Assembly (NCBI GenBank): GCA_958295905.1
Contig: OY282382.1
Span: 3,806,001 to 3,870,000, forward strand
DNA: 64,000 nucleotides
From: an uncultured Vicinamibacterales bacterium
GTDB lineage: Bacteria > Acidobacteriota > Vicinamibacteria > Vicinamibacterales > UBA8438
Direction: 5' to 3'
Shown here: piece by piece, positions 7,827 to 17,318 of the stretch
Layout of the letters: every line of letters begins with the position of its first letter
Position numbering within the stretch: position 1 is the first letter of the stretch
Made by a program: the position numbers and the translations under genes
The notes under the pieces: model-generated
The model's database searches: none
The model's input: only the letters and a program-made list of their open reading frames with translations
Told to the model about the DNA's origin: nothing

Positions 7827-9284
7827 TCAGGCGCGGCCCCGCAGGCTGGCCGCCGCGATGCGCCGGTTGAACGCGAGCAACAGGGCCAGCGCGATGCCCC
7901 ACTGGAACAGGCACGTGCCGAGCGAGCCGACCCGCGCGGGATTCCACCAACCGGCCGGATCGAACACCGCCACCGCCTGATAGGTCCACCAGGTGAACAT
8001 GGCCAGGAACTCCAGCGGCACCAGCCACGTCACCACCCATTCCCACGCGCGTCCGGCCTGCAGATGGCCGTCCGACAAGTCGACCAGCTCGCGCCGGAAC
8101 CGGCCGACCCCGAACCGCCGCACCCCCATCGCGATGCACAGGCCGCTGATCATGAGGGCCAGACCCCAGACCCAGTCCTGGTTGTCGAAGACGCTCAGGC
8201 TCGCGGCCGACGGCGCCCCCCCGACGATCACCGCCGCCGCGACCCAGCGAATCGCCCGCGCCCGCGGCATGCCGGTGTCCATCAGGATGCGCGTGGCGAG
8301 CTCGAACATCGCGATCAGCGACGACAGCGCGGCGCAGAACAGGGCGAGGAAGAACAGCGGCAGGAACAGCCCGCCGGCGGGGATGCGGTCGAAGAGCTGG
8401 GGAATCCAGATGAAGGTCAGCCCCTGGTTCCCGCCCGCCATCACCGCGAGCGCCTCGTTCTCGGAGAGGATCGCGAACGCGGTCGGCACGATGGCCATGC
8501 CCGCGAGCAGCGAGGCGGTGTTGTTGCCGACCCCGATGGCGGTGGAGTTGAGCACGACGTCCTCTTCGCGCTTCACGTACACCGCGTAGGTGAGGATGAG
8601 GCCCCAGCCCGCCCCCGTCGACCACGCCGATTGGGTCAGCGCCTCGAGCCACGTGCGGTAGCTGCCGAGGAGCGACAGATCCGGGTTGAAGAGGAAGCCG
8701 AGCCCCCGGCCCGCCCCCGGCAGGGTCACCGAGCGCACCACCGCCACCACAAGCAGGGCGAACAGCGTCGGGATGAGCACCCGGTTGGCCCGTTCGATGC
8801 CGGCCACGACCCCGCGGCTGATGATCGCGGCGGCAATCAGCACCGCCACGATCTGGAACGCGAGCGGCTGCCAGACCGAAGCGCTGAAGCTCGTCCAGTA
8901 TTCCTCGGCGGCCGAGCCCGGCAGGCTGCCGAAGAGGGTCACCGTGAAGTACTTCAGGGTCCAGCCCGTCACCACCGAGTAATAGAACAGGATCATCACG
9001 CTGGTGACGGCGACGAAGCCCCCCATCCAGGCGTAGCGCCGTCCCACGAGATCGGCGAAAGACCCGATGACCCCGCGCCGGCTGCCGCGGCCGAATCCGA
9101 ACTCGGCGATCAGCAGCGGCAGCGACCACAGGAACAGGAACAGCAGCCAGGGAATCAGGAAGGCGGCCCCGCCGTTCTCGGCTGCGACTCTGGGAAACCG
9201 CCAGAGGTTGCCGGTGCCGACGGCCATCCCCAGCCCCGCGAGGATGAGTCCCCAACGCGACGAGAACCGGTCTTGTGTTGCCAT
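7827..9284 (-). CDS. sodium:neurotransmitter symporter (SNF/NSS) family transporter
   Basis: A 485-residue inner-membrane transporter of the LeuT fold. The N-terminal WGLILAGLGMAVGTGNLWRF contains the GxxxGxGNLWRFP signature around the sodium site. The first helix is followed by about ten further hydrophobic segments, with NNTASLLAGMAIVP and FFLALFCAALSSLIAMFE in the middle. Substrate, probably an amino acid, is not readable. On the minus strand TTGATC, 17 nt and GATAGT end 8 nt before the ATG, so the mRNA may be leaderless. It diverges from clpB across a spacer with an AT-rich patch. Confidence 0.92.
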   Translation of the reverse strand: MATQDRFSSRWGLILAGLGMAVGTGNLWRFPRVAAENGGAAFLIPWLLFLFLWSLPLLIAEFGFGRGSRRGVIGSFADLVGRRYAWMGGFVAVTSVMILFYYSVVTGWTLKYFTVTLFGSLPGSAAEEYWTSFSASVWQPLAFQIVAVLIAAAIISRGVVAGIERANRVLIPTLFALLVVAVVRSVTLPGAGRGLGFLFNPDLSLLGSYRTWLEALTQSAWSTGAGWGLILTYAVYVKREEDVVLNSTAIGVGNNTASLLAGMAIVPTAFAILSENEALAVMAGGNQGLTFIWIPQLFDRIPAGGLFLPLFFLALFCAALSSLIAMFELATRILMDTGMPRARAIRWVAAAVIVGGAPSAASLSVFDNQDWVWGLALMISGLCIAMGVRRFGVGRFRRELVDLSDGHLQAGRAWEWVVTWLVPLEFLAMFTWWTYQAVAVFDPAGWWNPARVGSLGTCLFQWGIALALLLAFNRRIAAASLRGRA

Positions 9285-9292
9285 CCGGAGGA

Positions 9293-9321
9293 ACTATCGA
9301 GCATTGCGGAACGTCGATCAA
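9293..9321 (-). promoter_or_regulatory. promoter of the symporter gene
   Basis: -35 TTGATC (9316-9321), 17-nt spacer, -10 GATAGT (9293-9298), then 8 nt to the ATG at 9284. This places the transcript start at or next to the start codon. Confidence 0.5.
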
Positions 9322-9332
9322 GATTATATTAT
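9304..9332 (+). promoter_or_regulatory. possible clpB promoter at an AT-rich patch
   Basis: TTGCGG (9304-9309), 17 nt, TATTAT (9327-9332). It lies at the left end of an AT-rich patch (about 9321-9372) that stands out from its surroundings. A heat-shock sigma-32-type promoter was not seen. The leader to the clpB start would be about 125 nt. Confidence 0.35.
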
Positions 9333-9463
9333 AAACATCAATATATATGCTTTTAATACACTCATAATCAGGCATGGCACACCGAACTTCCGAACGGGCG
9401 GCGCGGCGGCCGCGACCGTCGGACGAAGCCTTGGGGGCGGAACGGCGGTGGAGAGGAGGGACC

Positions 9464-12070
9464 GTGAATCTCAAGCGCTGCACGGAGAAATCACAGGAAG
9501 CGGTGCTGGCCGCGCAACAACTCGCGGAACGGCATCACCACCCGCAAATCGAGCCGGAGCACCTGCTCGTCACCCTGATCGACCAGGCGGACGGGGTGGT
9601 GCCGGCGGTGCTGCGGCGCCTCGGCGTCGAGCCGCCGCGGATACTCCAGGAAGCCCGCGAGTGGCTGGCGGGCCGGCCCCAGGTCCATGGAGGGGCGGAG
9701 GCCGGCCCGTCCCCGCGCCTGCGCGCGGTCGCGCAGGCGGCGGAAGGCGAGGCGGAGCGGCTGCGCGATGACTACGTCAGCACCGAGCACCTGCTGACGG
9801 CGGTGGCCCTCGAGGGCGACCGGGGAGCGGCGTCCCGGCTGCTCGCGGCGCACGGGGTCACGTCGGCGCGGGTCCTCGAGGCGCTGTCCGCGGTGCGCGG
9901 GAGTCAGCGGGTCACGGACCCGCATCCGGAGGGCAAGTACGAGGCGCTCCAGCGCTACGGCCGCGATCTCGCCGAAGCCGCGGGTCAGGGCCGGCTCGAC
10001 CCGGTCATCGGGCGGGACGACGAGATCCGGCGGACGCTCCAGGTGCTCTCGCGGCGGACCAAGAACAACCCCGTGCTCATCGGCGAGCCGGGGGTCGGCA
10101 AGACCGCCATCGTCGAGGGTCTGGCCCATCGCATCGCCCGGGGCGACGTGCCGGAGGGGCTGAAGGAGAAGCGCATCATCAGCCTCGATCTCGGCGCGCT
10201 GGTGGCGGGCGCGAAGTACCGGGGCGAGTTCGAGGAACGCCTCAAGGCGGTGCTGAAGGAGATCGCCGACGCCGACGGCCGGATCATCCTCTTCATCGAC
10301 GAGCTGCACACGGTGGTCGGGGCGGGTTCGGCCGAAGGCGCCATCGACGCCTCGAACCTGCTCAAACCCATGCTCGCGCGCGGCGAGCTCCACACCATCG
10401 GCGCCACCACCCTCGACGAGTACCGGAAGCGCATCGAGAAGGACGCCGCCCTCGAGCGGCGGTTCCAGCCGGTCCTGGTTGCCGAACCGACGGTCGAAGA
10501 CACCATCAGCATCCTGCGCGGACTGCGCGAGCGCTACGAGATCCATCACGGGGTGCAGTTCAAGGACGCCGCCCTCGTGGCCGCCGCGACCCTGTCCCAC
10601 CGCTACATCCCCGATCGGTTCCTGCCCGACAAGGCCATCGACCTCATCGACGAGGCGGCGGCGAAGCTGCGCACCGAGATCGACTCGCTGCCGGCGGAGC
10701 TCGACGAGGTCGAGCGGCGCATCATGCAACTCGAGATCGAGCGGGAGGCCCTGCGCAAAGAGAAGGACGCGGCATCGGCCGAGCGCCTCGGACGCCTCGA
10801 GCGCGAACTGGCCGGCCTCAAGGAGACCCGCACCCGCCTGCACGCCCAGTGGCAGCAGGAGAAGGCGGCGATCCAGGCGACCCGCGGACTGACCGAGGAG
10901 CTGGAACAGGTCCGGCTCGCCGTCGAGCGGGCGCAGCGCGACGGCGACTACGCCCGCGCGTCGGAGCTGCAGTACGGCCGGCGGCCCGCGCTCGAGCGGG
11001 AGATCGCAGCCCAGTCACCGGCCGAGGGCGGCGGGGACGACCGCATGCTCAAGGAGCAGGTCGACGACGCGGACATCGCCGAGGTCGTCAGCCGGTGGAC
11101 CCGCATCCCGGTCAGCCGTCTCGTCGAGGGCGAGATCGAGAAGCTCTTGAAGATGGAAGGCCGGCTCCACGAACGGGTGATCGGGCAGGACGAGGCGGTC
11201 GCCGCGGTGTCGAATGCGATCCGGCGGGCCCGGGCCGGGCTGCAGGACCCGGCGCGCCCGCTCGGGAGCTTCATCTTCCTCGGGCCGACCGGGGTCGGCA
11301 AGACCGAGCTGGCCCGCGCTCTCGCCCGGTTCCTGTTCGACGACGAGCACGCGATGGTCCGCATCGACATGACCGAGTACCAGGAGAAGCACACCGTGGC
11401 GCGGATGATCGGGGCGCCCCCCGGCTACGTCGGCTACGAGGACGCGGGGCAGTTGACCGAGGCGGTCAGACGCCGCCCCTACGCGGTGGTGCTCTTCGAC
11501 GAGGTGGAGAAGGCGCACCCCGACGTGCTCAACGTGCTGCTGCAGCTCCTTGACGACGGGCAGTTGACGGACGGCAGGGGCCGGACCGTCGACTTCAAGA
11601 ACGCGGTGGTGATCATGACGTCGAACCTGGGCAGCCAGTTCATCGCGGCGCGGGCCGGCCCCGAGGGCGGCGACGTCGACGGGGCGGTGCGCGGGCGGGT
11701 CTTCGACGCCCTGCAGACGCACTTCCGACCGGAGTTCCTCAACCGGATCGACGACGTCATCCTGTTCCACGCGCTGGGTCGCGCCCACGTCCGCGAGATC
11801 GTCCGGATCCAGCTTCAGCAGCTCACCGAGCGTCTGGCGGATCGCCGGATGACCATCGAGCTGTCCGACGCGGCGCTGGACCTGCTGGCGGATCGCGGTT
11901 TCGATCCGGTCTACGGGGCGCGCCCGCTGAAACGTACCGTGCAGCGGATGGTGCTCGATCCGCTGGCGCGGCGGATGCTCGAGCACGAGCTTCTGGAGGG
12001 CGCCCGCATCCGGGTCGACGCGGCCGGGGCCGAGCTGGTATTCGAAACGGAGGCGTCGATGGCCGCGTGA
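9464..12070 (+). CDS. clpB: ATP-dependent disaggregase ClpB
   Basis: Hexameric AAA+ chaperone that works with DnaK to dissolve protein aggregates. The 868 residues hold a ClpN domain (1-150), AAA-1 with Walker A GEPGVGKT (207-214) and Walker B FIDELH (about 277), and a coiled-coil middle domain (about 410-530, [18 protein letters not shown]). AAA-2 has GPTGVGKT (about 607) and LFDEVEKAH (about 677). The GTG at 9464 is preferred: GGAGAGGAGG lies just upstream and the product begins [14 protein letters not shown], as ClpB should. The frame extends to 9374, but that part is Arg-rich. The stop is 3 nt from the convergent CDGSH gene. Confidence 0.97.
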   Translation: MNLKRCTEKSQEAVLAAQQLAERHHHPQIEPEHLLVTLIDQADGVVPAVLRRLGVEPPRILQEAREWLAGRPQVHGGAEAGPSPRLRAVAQAAEGEAERLRDDYVSTEHLLTAVALEGDRGAASRLLAAHGVTSARVLEALSAVRGSQRVTDPHPEGKYEALQRYGRDLAEAAGQGRLDPVIGRDDEIRRTLQVLSRRTKNNPVLIGEPGVGKTAIVEGLAHRIARGDVPEGLKEKRIISLDLGALVAGAKYRGEFEERLKAVLKEIADADGRIILFIDELHTVVGAGSAEGAIDASNLLKPMLARGELHTIGATTLDEYRKRIEKDAALERRFQPVLVAEPTVEDTISILRGLRERYEIHHGVQFKDAALVAAATLSHRYIPDRFLPDKAIDLIDEAAAKLRTEIDSLPAELDEVERRIMQLEIEREALRKEKDAASAERLGRLERELAGLKETRTRLHAQWQQEKAAIQATRGLTEELEQVRLAVERAQRDGDYARASELQYGRRPALEREIAAQSPAEGGGDDRMLKEQVDDADIAEVVSRWTRIPVSRLVEGEIEKLLKMEGRLHERVIGQDEAVAAVSNAIRRARAGLQDPARPLGSFIFLGPTGVGKTELARALARFLFDDEHAMVRIDMTEYQEKHTVARMIGAPPGYVGYEDAGQLTEAVRRRPYAVVLFDEVEKAHPDVLNVLLQLLDDGQLTDGRGRTVDFKNAVVIMTSNLGSQFIAARAGPEGGDVDGAVRGRVFDALQTHFRPEFLNRIDDVILFHALGRAHVREIVRIQLQQLTERLADRRMTIELSDAALDLLADRGFDPVYGARPLKRTVQRMVLDPLARRMLEHELLEGARIRVDAAGAELVFETEASMAA

Positions 12071-12073
12071 CCG

Positions 12074-12292
12074 CTATTCCGAGGAATCGGCTTGGGGGGC
12101 GCCTTCCGCCGCTTCGAACCCGGCGGCCTTGTGGGAGCCGTCGCAGAAGGGCTTGTTCTCCGAGGCACCGCACCGGCACAGCGCGAAAGGCCGCCGGGCT
12201 ATCGGGTAGGCGGCGCCGTTCCAGTCGACGAGGGTGACGTCGTCGCCGGTGACCAGATAGGGACCGTTCTCTCGAACCTTGATTTCCGCCAT
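12074..12292 (-). CDS. CDGSH iron-sulfur domain protein
   Basis: A 72-residue protein with one CDGSH site. The ligands are visible as CRCGASENKPFCDGSH (Cys-x-Cys, Cys and His), which hold a 2Fe-2S cluster as in mitoNEET-like proteins. The N-terminal part (EIKVRENGPYLVTGDDVTLVDW) is the usual beta-rich lead. Role is probably redox or iron handling; the partner is unknown. It starts 4 nt after the rho stop codon on the same strand, so it is probably the last gene of the rho transcript, and converges with clpB. Confidence 0.92.
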   Translation of the reverse strand: MAEIKVRENGPYLVTGDDVTLVDWNGAAYPIARRPFALCRCGASENKPFCDGSHKAAGFEAAEGAPQADSSE

Positions 12293-12296
12293 TGCG

Positions 12297-13670
12297 TCAT
12301 CCCATCTTCTGCATCGAGGCCAGGAAATCCTGGTTCGAGCGGGTCTTGGACATCTTGTCGAGCAGCAGCTCCATCGCCTCGACCGCCGACAACGGGTTCA
12401 GGACCTTCCTCAGCACCCAGACCCGGTTGAGATCCTCGGGCCCCAGCAGCAGCTCTTCCTTGCGCGTGCCGCTCTTCTGGATGTCGATGGCCGGGAAGAC
12501 CCGCTTGTCGACCAGCTTGCGGTCCAGATGGATCTCCATGTTGCCGGTCCCCTTGAATTCCTCGAAGATGACGTCGTCCATGCGCGAGCCGGTGTCGACG
12601 AGGGCGGTGGCCATGATCGTCAGCGAGCCGCCCTCCTCGATGTTCCGCGCGGCGCCGAAGAACCGCTTCGGCTTCTGCAGCGCGTTCGAGTCGAGCCCGC
12701 CCGAGAGCACCTTGCCCGAGGGAGGAATCACCGTGTTGTAGGCGCGGGCGAGCCGCGTGACCGAGTCGAGCAGGATGAACACGTCCTTCTTGTGCTCGAC
12801 CAGGCGTTTCGCCTTCTCGATGACCATCTCGGCCACCTGCACGTGCCGCTGGGCCGGCTCGTCGAAGGTCGACGAGATCACCTCTCCGTCGACCGAACGC
12901 TGCATGTCGGTCACCTCTTCGGGCCGTTCGTCGATGAGCAGCACGATGAGATAGACCTCGGAGTGGTTCGCGGCGATGGACTGCGCGATCGCCTGCAGCA
13001 GCATCGTCTTGCCGGTACGCGGCGCGGCGACGATGAGACCGCGCTGTCCCTTCCCGATCGGGGTCATCATGTCCATGACCCGGGCCGAGAGATTGTCGGC
13101 GGTGGTCTCCAGCGTGACCCGCTCTTCGGGATAGAGCGGGGTCAGGTTCTCGAAGAACAGCTTGTCCCGGGCCTGATCGGGCGATTCGAAGTTGACCGCC
13201 TCGACCTTGATCAGCGCGAAGTACCGCTCCCCTTCCTTCGGCGGACGGATCTGCCCCGAGACGGTGTCCCCGGTCTGCAGATCGAACTTGCGAATCTGGG
13301 ACGGCGAGACGTAGATGTCGTCCGGGCCGGGCAGGTAGTTGTAGTCCGGCGCCCGGAGAAACCCGAAGCCGTCCGGCAGCACCTCGAGCACCCCCTCCGA
13401 GAAGATGAATCCGCTCTGCTCCGTCTGCGCCTTGAGGATCTGGAAGATCAGCTCCTGCTTGCGCATCCCCGTCGCGCCCGCGACGCTCAGATCCTTGGCG
13501 ATCTGCGTCAGCTTGGCGATGCTCATGTCCTTGAGCTCGCCGATGTTCAGGCCGTTGGCGGCGCGGCGATTGGGCTTGGCCGGAGGCTCCGCGGTGGCTG
13601 TATCGGCTGGAGCCGGGCCCGCCGGATGGGTGGAATCGCGCGCCGATGTGCGCTTCTGGTTCGTTGGCAT
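12297..13670 (-). CDS. rho: transcription termination factor Rho
   Basis: Hexameric RNA helicase that ends transcription. The product has 457 residues from the ATG at 13670. A disordered basic N-terminus (1-40) is followed by the Rho-N domain ([20 protein letters not shown], 41-60), an RNA-binding cold-shock fold ([20 protein letters not shown]) and the ATPase with Walker A APRTGKT (216-222). [23 protein letters not shown] and the Q-loop/R-loop segment [20 protein letters not shown] follow. A GTG at 13736 in the same frame would add 22 residues. It is driven by a near-consensus promoter about 100 nt upstream that encloses a perfect palindrome, with a leader of about 90 nt. The CDGSH gene follows 4 nt after it. 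Confidence 0.97.
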   Translation of the reverse strand: MPTNQKRTSARDSTHPAGPAPADTATAEPPAKPNRRAANGLNIGELKDMSIAKLTQIAKDLSVAGATGMRKQELIFQILKAQTEQSGFIFSEGVLEVLPDGFGFLRAPDYNYLPGPDDIYVSPSQIRKFDLQTGDTVSGQIRPPKEGERYFALIKVEAVNFESPDQARDKLFFENLTPLYPEERVTLETTADNLSARVMDMMTPIGKGQRGLIVAAPRTGKTMLLQAIAQSIAANHSEVYLIVLLIDERPEEVTDMQRSVDGEVISSTFDEPAQRHVQVAEMVIEKAKRLVEHKKDVFILLDSVTRLARAYNTVIPPSGKVLSGGLDSNALQKPKRFFGAARNIEEGGSLTIMATALVDTGSRMDDVIFEEFKGTGNMEIHLDRKLVDKRVFPAIDIQKSGTRKEELLLGPEDLNRVWVLRKVLNPLSAVEAMELLLDKMSKTRSNQDFLASMQKMG

Positions 13671-13769
13671 AGGAGATTGGCTGGAGGTAGAAATTTCGGT
13701 GAGCCGTGCGTGAATCGGACGCGAGGCATCCAGCACGAGGCCCGTGACGGGGAATGACTATCGGAACCG

Positions 13770-13799
13770 AGTATAGACACGCCCGAACTGGCGTGTCAA
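13770..13799 (-). promoter_or_regulatory. rho promoter with an enclosed palindromic operator
   Basis: Minus strand: -35 TTGACA (13794-13799), 18-nt spacer, -10 TATACT (13770-13775). A perfect inverted repeat GACACGCC-6 nt-GGCGTGTC (13776-13797) fills the spacer and overlaps the -35 box. The position is that of a repressor operator. The predicted transcript start is near 13763, giving a leader of about 90 nt before rho. Confidence 0.65.
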
Positions 13800-13855
13800 C
13801 CCGCGCTCCGGCCCGGTGGCCGGGGCCGACGGCGGAAGGCTGCCGGCCGTCCGCG

Positions 13856-14227
13856 TCAATAGGAGGCGGGGCTCTCGCCGATGCCGACGATGCTGCAGTC
13901 GAGGATCGGCTCCAGACCGAGGGCGCGGGCCTTGGCCACCACCCCGGGGTCGTCGGCGCCGGGATTCAGCCAGACCTCCTCGATCCCCCGCCGAGCGATC
14001 TCCTCCATGACTGATTCCCCGGCCGCGGGTTCGAGATAGACGGTCGCGAGGTCGATGCGGCCGGCGACGTCGAGAACCGAGGAATAGGCCGGCAGGCCCT
14101 CGATGACGTCGGCGGCCGGCGTGATCGGCACGACCTCGTAGCCGCGGCGGCGAAACGCCCGAACCGCCTTGTTCCCGAACTTCCTTCGGTCTCGCGACGC
14201 ACCCACGACGGCGACGACTCGGGCCAT
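13856..14227 (-). CDS. CoA-binding domain protein (YccU type)
   Basis: A 123-residue Rossmann-like protein: VVAVVGASRDRRKFGNKAVR (3-22), VVPITPAADVIEGLPAYSSV, ATVYLEPAAGESVMEEIARR and EEVWLNPGADDPGVVAKARA. These are the features of the small CoA_binding_2 proteins, which bind CoA or a related nucleotide; the physiological role is unknown. The start is the ATG at 14227, where TATACT lies just 5 nt upstream, so the mRNA is probably leaderless. It stands between the rho promoter and the divergent glycosyltransferase. Confidence 0.88.
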   Translation of the reverse strand: MARVVAVVGASRDRRKFGNKAVRAFRRRGYEVVPITPAADVIEGLPAYSSVLDVAGRIDLATVYLEPAAGESVMEEIARRGIEEVWLNPGADDPGVVAKARALGLEPILDCSIVGIGESPASY

Positions 14228-14232
14228 GCGGC

Positions 14233-14238
14233 AGTATA
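14233..14238 (-). promoter_or_regulatory. -10 box of the CoA-binding protein gene
   Basis: TATACT on the minus strand, 5 nt before the ATG at 14227. No clear -35 box is seen at the usual distance, and no ribosome binding site fits between. Confidence 0.45.
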
Positions 14239-14306
14239 GCAACCCGCGGTCGAACCCGGCGTCGCGCCGAGAGCGGCGAGTCCGCCGGCGGGCCGCAAGA
14301 CGCCGC

Positions 14307-14338
14307 TTGACGAGGCGTGAGTGAGGGCCGTATACAAT
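14307..14338 (+). promoter_or_regulatory. promoter of the glycosyltransferase gene
   Basis: TTGACG (14307-14312), 18 nt, TATACA (14331-14336) overlapping TACAAT (14333-14338). The -10 ends 6-8 nt before a GTG at 14345, which argues for a leaderless start there and rules out the earlier GTG at 14321. Confidence 0.55.
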
Positions 14339-14344
14339 CCCGCC

Positions 14345-16051
14345 GTGCCGTCCGCACGCGTCATGCTCCTCACCGTTCTCGCGTTCCTGACCTTCTTCGT
14401 CGGGCTCGGCCGGCCGGCGATTACCGACTCCGACGAGGCGTTCTATGCGCAGGCCGGCCGGGAGATGGCGGAGAGCGGCGACTGGGTGACGCCCCACTAC
14501 AATCGGCAGCCCCGGTTCGAGAAACCGGTGCTGTTCTACTGGCTGGTCGCGCTGACCTATCTCGCGGCGGGGATCGGCGAACTCGCCGCGCGGATCCCCT
14601 CGGCCCTGGCTGGACTCGGTCTCGTGCTGACCGCCTTCGCGTGCGCGCGGCGTTGGTACGACGACCGCACCGCGGTCCTTGCCGGCGCCATCACCGCCAC
14701 CAGCTTCGGGTACGTGGCGGTGGCGCGGCAGGCGCTGCCGGACCTCTCGCTGGCGTGCTTCATTACCGCCGCGACGTGGACCGGGTTCGAAGCCCTCGTC
14801 GTTCCCCGGTCCGCGGGCCGGGGCCGCCGCGGGTGGCTGGCCGCGGCCGGCGTCGCCCTCGCGGCCGCCTTTCTCACCAAGGGCCCCGTGGGAGTCGTCC
14901 TCCCCGCGCTGATCGTGGGCCCGCCGGCCGTCTGGCGGTGTCTCGTCGAGGGACGGGCGCGGGCCGTCAGGCCGGGACCGGCGTTCGCACGACTGGCCGG
15001 AGACGTGAGCCTGCCCGCGGTGGTCTGCGCGGCGTTGACGCTGCCCTGGTTCGCAGCGATGACCGCGACGCACGGGGTGGCGTACCTGGAGCGGTTCTTC
15101 TTCGCCGAGAACCTGGAGAGGTTCGCAACCGCCCGCTACAACGACCCGCGGCCGATCTGGTACTACGCGCCGATCGTGCTCGGCGGACTTCTGCCCTGGT
15201 CGCCCCTGATGCTGGTCTGGTGGCGGCCGGTCCGCCGGATGCTCGCCCGGGCCCGCCGGATCGAGCCCGCCGAGATCTGGCTCGGTCTGTGGGCGGCGGC
15301 GCCCCTCGTCTTCTACTCCATCTCGGTCGGCAAGCAGCCGCGGTACGTGCTGCCGGTCCTGCCCCCGCTGGCGATCCTGTTGGCGCGGGGGTTATCGCGG
15401 GCCCTGGCGCGGCAGGCCGCGGCCGGCGCCGGGCGGAATCGACTCCTGGCGGCCGGCGGGACGGTATCCGGCGTCGTGCTGCTTCTCTTCGGCTCGGCGG
15501 CGGCCCGGGCCGGCGTCCTGTTGAGCGACGGTTCCCCGGCCCCCATCCGGACCGCCGCGATCCTGATCATCCTGTCGGGCCTGGGGGTGGTGCTGGCCGC
15601 GCTTTCGCCGCGCCAGCGGCTCCTCCCGGCCGCGCTCGCCGGCGCCTCGGTCATCACCACCCTGAGTCTGCAGTATTCGGTTCTGTCGCGCCCCGGGCCG
15701 GAGCCCGTCGAACGCATGGCCGCGCTGGTCCGCACCGCGGGCTCCGGCGACCTGCCGTACGGCCGCTACCGGGTCTTCGCGCGGAATCTGCTCTATTACA
15801 CCGGCCGGCCCCACGTCGAGCTGATCACGCCCGAACAGCTCCACGTGTTTCTCGCCTCCCCCGAGCCGGTCCTGTGCGTGCTGCCGGACACCGACCTCGA
15901 GCAGGCGCGCGCGAACGGTGCGACGGCCTACGAGATCGGGCGCGTCGCCTATTTCGATACCGGCCGTCTCACGCTGCGGACGCTGTTGTGGCCGGACCCG
16001 GCCACCGACCTGCAGACCGTGGTGCTCGCGACCAATCGCGCACCGCCCTGA
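14345..16051 (+). CDS. ArnT/PMT-type membrane glycosyltransferase (GT-C fold)
   Basis: A 568-residue polytopic inner-membrane protein. The first helix is followed by the acidic motif TDSDEAFYAQ (28-36), the catalytic Asp/Glu loop of GT-C enzymes such as ArnT, which use undecaprenyl-phosphate sugars. LTKGPVG (about 180), then PRPIWYYAPIVLGGLLPWSP and ISVGKQPRYVLPVLPPLA match the family. The C-terminal 110 residues form a soluble periplasmic-type domain (YGRYRVFARNLLYYTGRPHV). The promoter position supports the GTG at 14345 (VPSARVMLLTVLAF); the ATG at 14363 is the alternative. The acceptor (lipid A, a glycolipid or protein) cannot be read from sequence. A single-gene unit. Confidence 0.85.
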   Translation: MPSARVMLLTVLAFLTFFVGLGRPAITDSDEAFYAQAGREMAESGDWVTPHYNRQPRFEKPVLFYWLVALTYLAAGIGELAARIPSALAGLGLVLTAFACARRWYDDRTAVLAGAITATSFGYVAVARQALPDLSLACFITAATWTGFEALVVPRSAGRGRRGWLAAAGVALAAAFLTKGPVGVVLPALIVGPPAVWRCLVEGRARAVRPGPAFARLAGDVSLPAVVCAALTLPWFAAMTATHGVAYLERFFFAENLERFATARYNDPRPIWYYAPIVLGGLLPWSPLMLVWWRPVRRMLARARRIEPAEIWLGLWAAAPLVFYSISVGKQPRYVLPVLPPLAILLARGLSRALARQAAAGAGRNRLLAAGGTVSGVVLLLFGSAAARAGVLLSDGSPAPIRTAAILIILSGLGVVLAALSPRQRLLPAALAGASVITTLSLQYSVLSRPGPEPVERMAALVRTAGSGDLPYGRYRVFARNLLYYTGRPHVELITPEQLHVFLASPEPVLCVLPDTDLEQARANGATAYEIGRVAYFDTGRLTLRTLLWPDPATDLQTVVLATNRAPP

Positions 16052-16123
16052 CCGGGATGGCCGCGCCCGGCGGCGGACGCGCCGGCGGCCTCAGGGGAGC
16101 GGAGGCGCGGCGGTGCGGGACGG

Positions 16124-16639
16124 TCAGACGCAGAGCGAGTCGGTGATGCCGGCCTTGTCGGCCAGGCGGGACTCTACGAGCTCGGGGACCAGACCGTGTA
16201 TCGACCCTCCCAGGGCGAACACTTCCTTGACGAGCCGGGAGCTGAGATACGTATAGGACTCCGCCGGCATCATCAGGACGGTCTCGATGGTCGAGCTGAG
16301 GCGCCGGTTCATGAGGGCCATCTGCATCTCGAACTCGAAGTCCGAGATGGCCCGCAGGCCGCGGACGATCACGTGCGCCTGCCGGTTCCGCGCATAGTCG
16401 ACGAGCAACCCCTCGAACGTGTCGACCTCGACGCCCGGCTGGGACTTGAACACCCCCCGGGCCATCTCCACCCGCTCGGCGACGCTGAACAACGGCGATT
16501 TCGCGGGGTTGACGAGGATGGCCACCACGATCCGGTCGAAGAGCGCCGCTCCCCGCTGGATGATGTCGACGTGGCCGTTCGTCAAGGGATCGAAGGTGCC
16601 GGGATAGACGGCGATACGTTCGGGCCGGTTGGCTGCCAT
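16124..16639 (-). CDS. coaD: phosphopantetheine adenylyltransferase
   Basis: Fourth step of CoA synthesis: 4'-phosphopantetheine plus ATP gives dephospho-CoA. The 171 residues include the nucleotidyltransferase HxGH-type motif YPGTFDPLTNGHVDII (12-27), IVRGLRAISDFEFEMQMA and the C-terminal SSRLVKEVFALGG. Length is normal for the hexameric enzyme. It follows rsmD by 6 nt, the common rsmD-coaD pairing of many bacteria, so both are probably on one transcript. Confidence 0.96.
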   Translation of the reverse strand: MAANRPERIAVYPGTFDPLTNGHVDIIQRGAALFDRIVVAILVNPAKSPLFSVAERVEMARGVFKSQPGVEVDTFEGLLVDYARNRQAHVIVRGLRAISDFEFEMQMALMNRRLSSTIETVLMMPAESYTYLSSRLVKEVFALGGSIHGLVPELVESRLADKAGITDSLCV

Positions 16640-16645
16640 GGCGTG

Positions 16646-17242
16646 TCACGTTCCCCCGTCCGAGACGACGGCCTGCATGGTGCCATGCATGGCGTGTGCT
16701 CTGTCAACCGCGGGACGGTAGAACCGGAGCGCGCTGTCGCCCGCGCGCACCGATCTCAGCGCTTCGAGCGTGGGCGGGGCCGGAGGATCCCGATACCGCG
16801 CGTGCTCGATGACCAGGAGGCTCCCCGGGCCGAGATGGACGGCCGCCGCGGCCAGCAGGGCGCCGATGTCCGGTGCGTCGTACGGCGGGTCGAGCAGTAC
16901 CAGGTCGAACACCGCGGGGACGAGGCGGCGAAGGGCGGCCGGCAGCGCGGCCCGCCTCACCGTGCAGCGATCGGCGAGGCCGCAGACCGCGGCGTTGCGG
17001 CGGATCAGTGCGGCCGCCCGCGGATCGCGATCGATGAAGACGACGTGGGCGGCGCCGCGGCTCAGCGCTTCCAGACCGACGGCGCCGGTGCCGGCGCAGC
17101 CGTCGAGCACCCGCGCACCCTCGACAGCGGGACCCAGGATGCCGAAGAGGGTCTCCCGCAGGCGATCGGAAGTCGGGCGCAGACCGTCCCAGCGCGGCGT
17201 GAACAGCCGGCGTCCCTTGCGCGTGCCCGCGATGATCCGCAT
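16646..17242 (-). CDS. rsmD: 16S rRNA m2G966 methyltransferase
   Basis: A 198-residue SAM-dependent methyltransferase acting on 16S rRNA guanine 966. It begins MRIIAGTRKGRRL, has the SAM motif VLDGCAGTGAVGLEALSRGA and the catalytic motif LVLLDPPYDAPD. These are the RsmD hallmarks. The start is the ATG at 17242; upstream residues in the same frame are Arg-rich and unlike the family. It sits 76 nt downstream of recG and 6 nt upstream of coaD. The recG-rsmD-coaD order recurs in many bacteria. Confidence 0.94.
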   Translation of the reverse strand: MRIIAGTRKGRRLFTPRWDGLRPTSDRLRETLFGILGPAVEGARVLDGCAGTGAVGLEALSRGAAHVVFIDRDPRAAALIRRNAAVCGLADRCTVRRAALPAALRRLVPAVFDLVLLDPPYDAPDIGALLAAAAVHLGPGSLLVIEHARYRDPPAPPTLEALRSVRAGDSALRFYRPAVDRAHAMHGTMQAVVSDGGT

Positions 17243-17318
17243 GTTCGCCCCGCGGCTGCGCCGTCTCCACGGCGACGGGAGCCCGCGGCAGGCGCTCCGC
17301 GGCCTCAACCGCGGGCCC

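Noticed and set aside
8064-9356. 430-codon plus-strand frame opposite the symporter
   Set aside because: Its translation is Arg/Asp/His-rich and repetitive, while the minus strand encodes a well-formed LeuT-type transporter.
9491-10843. 450-codon minus-strand frame inside clpB
   Set aside because: A shadow of clpB; no domain is recognisable and no start signals are present.
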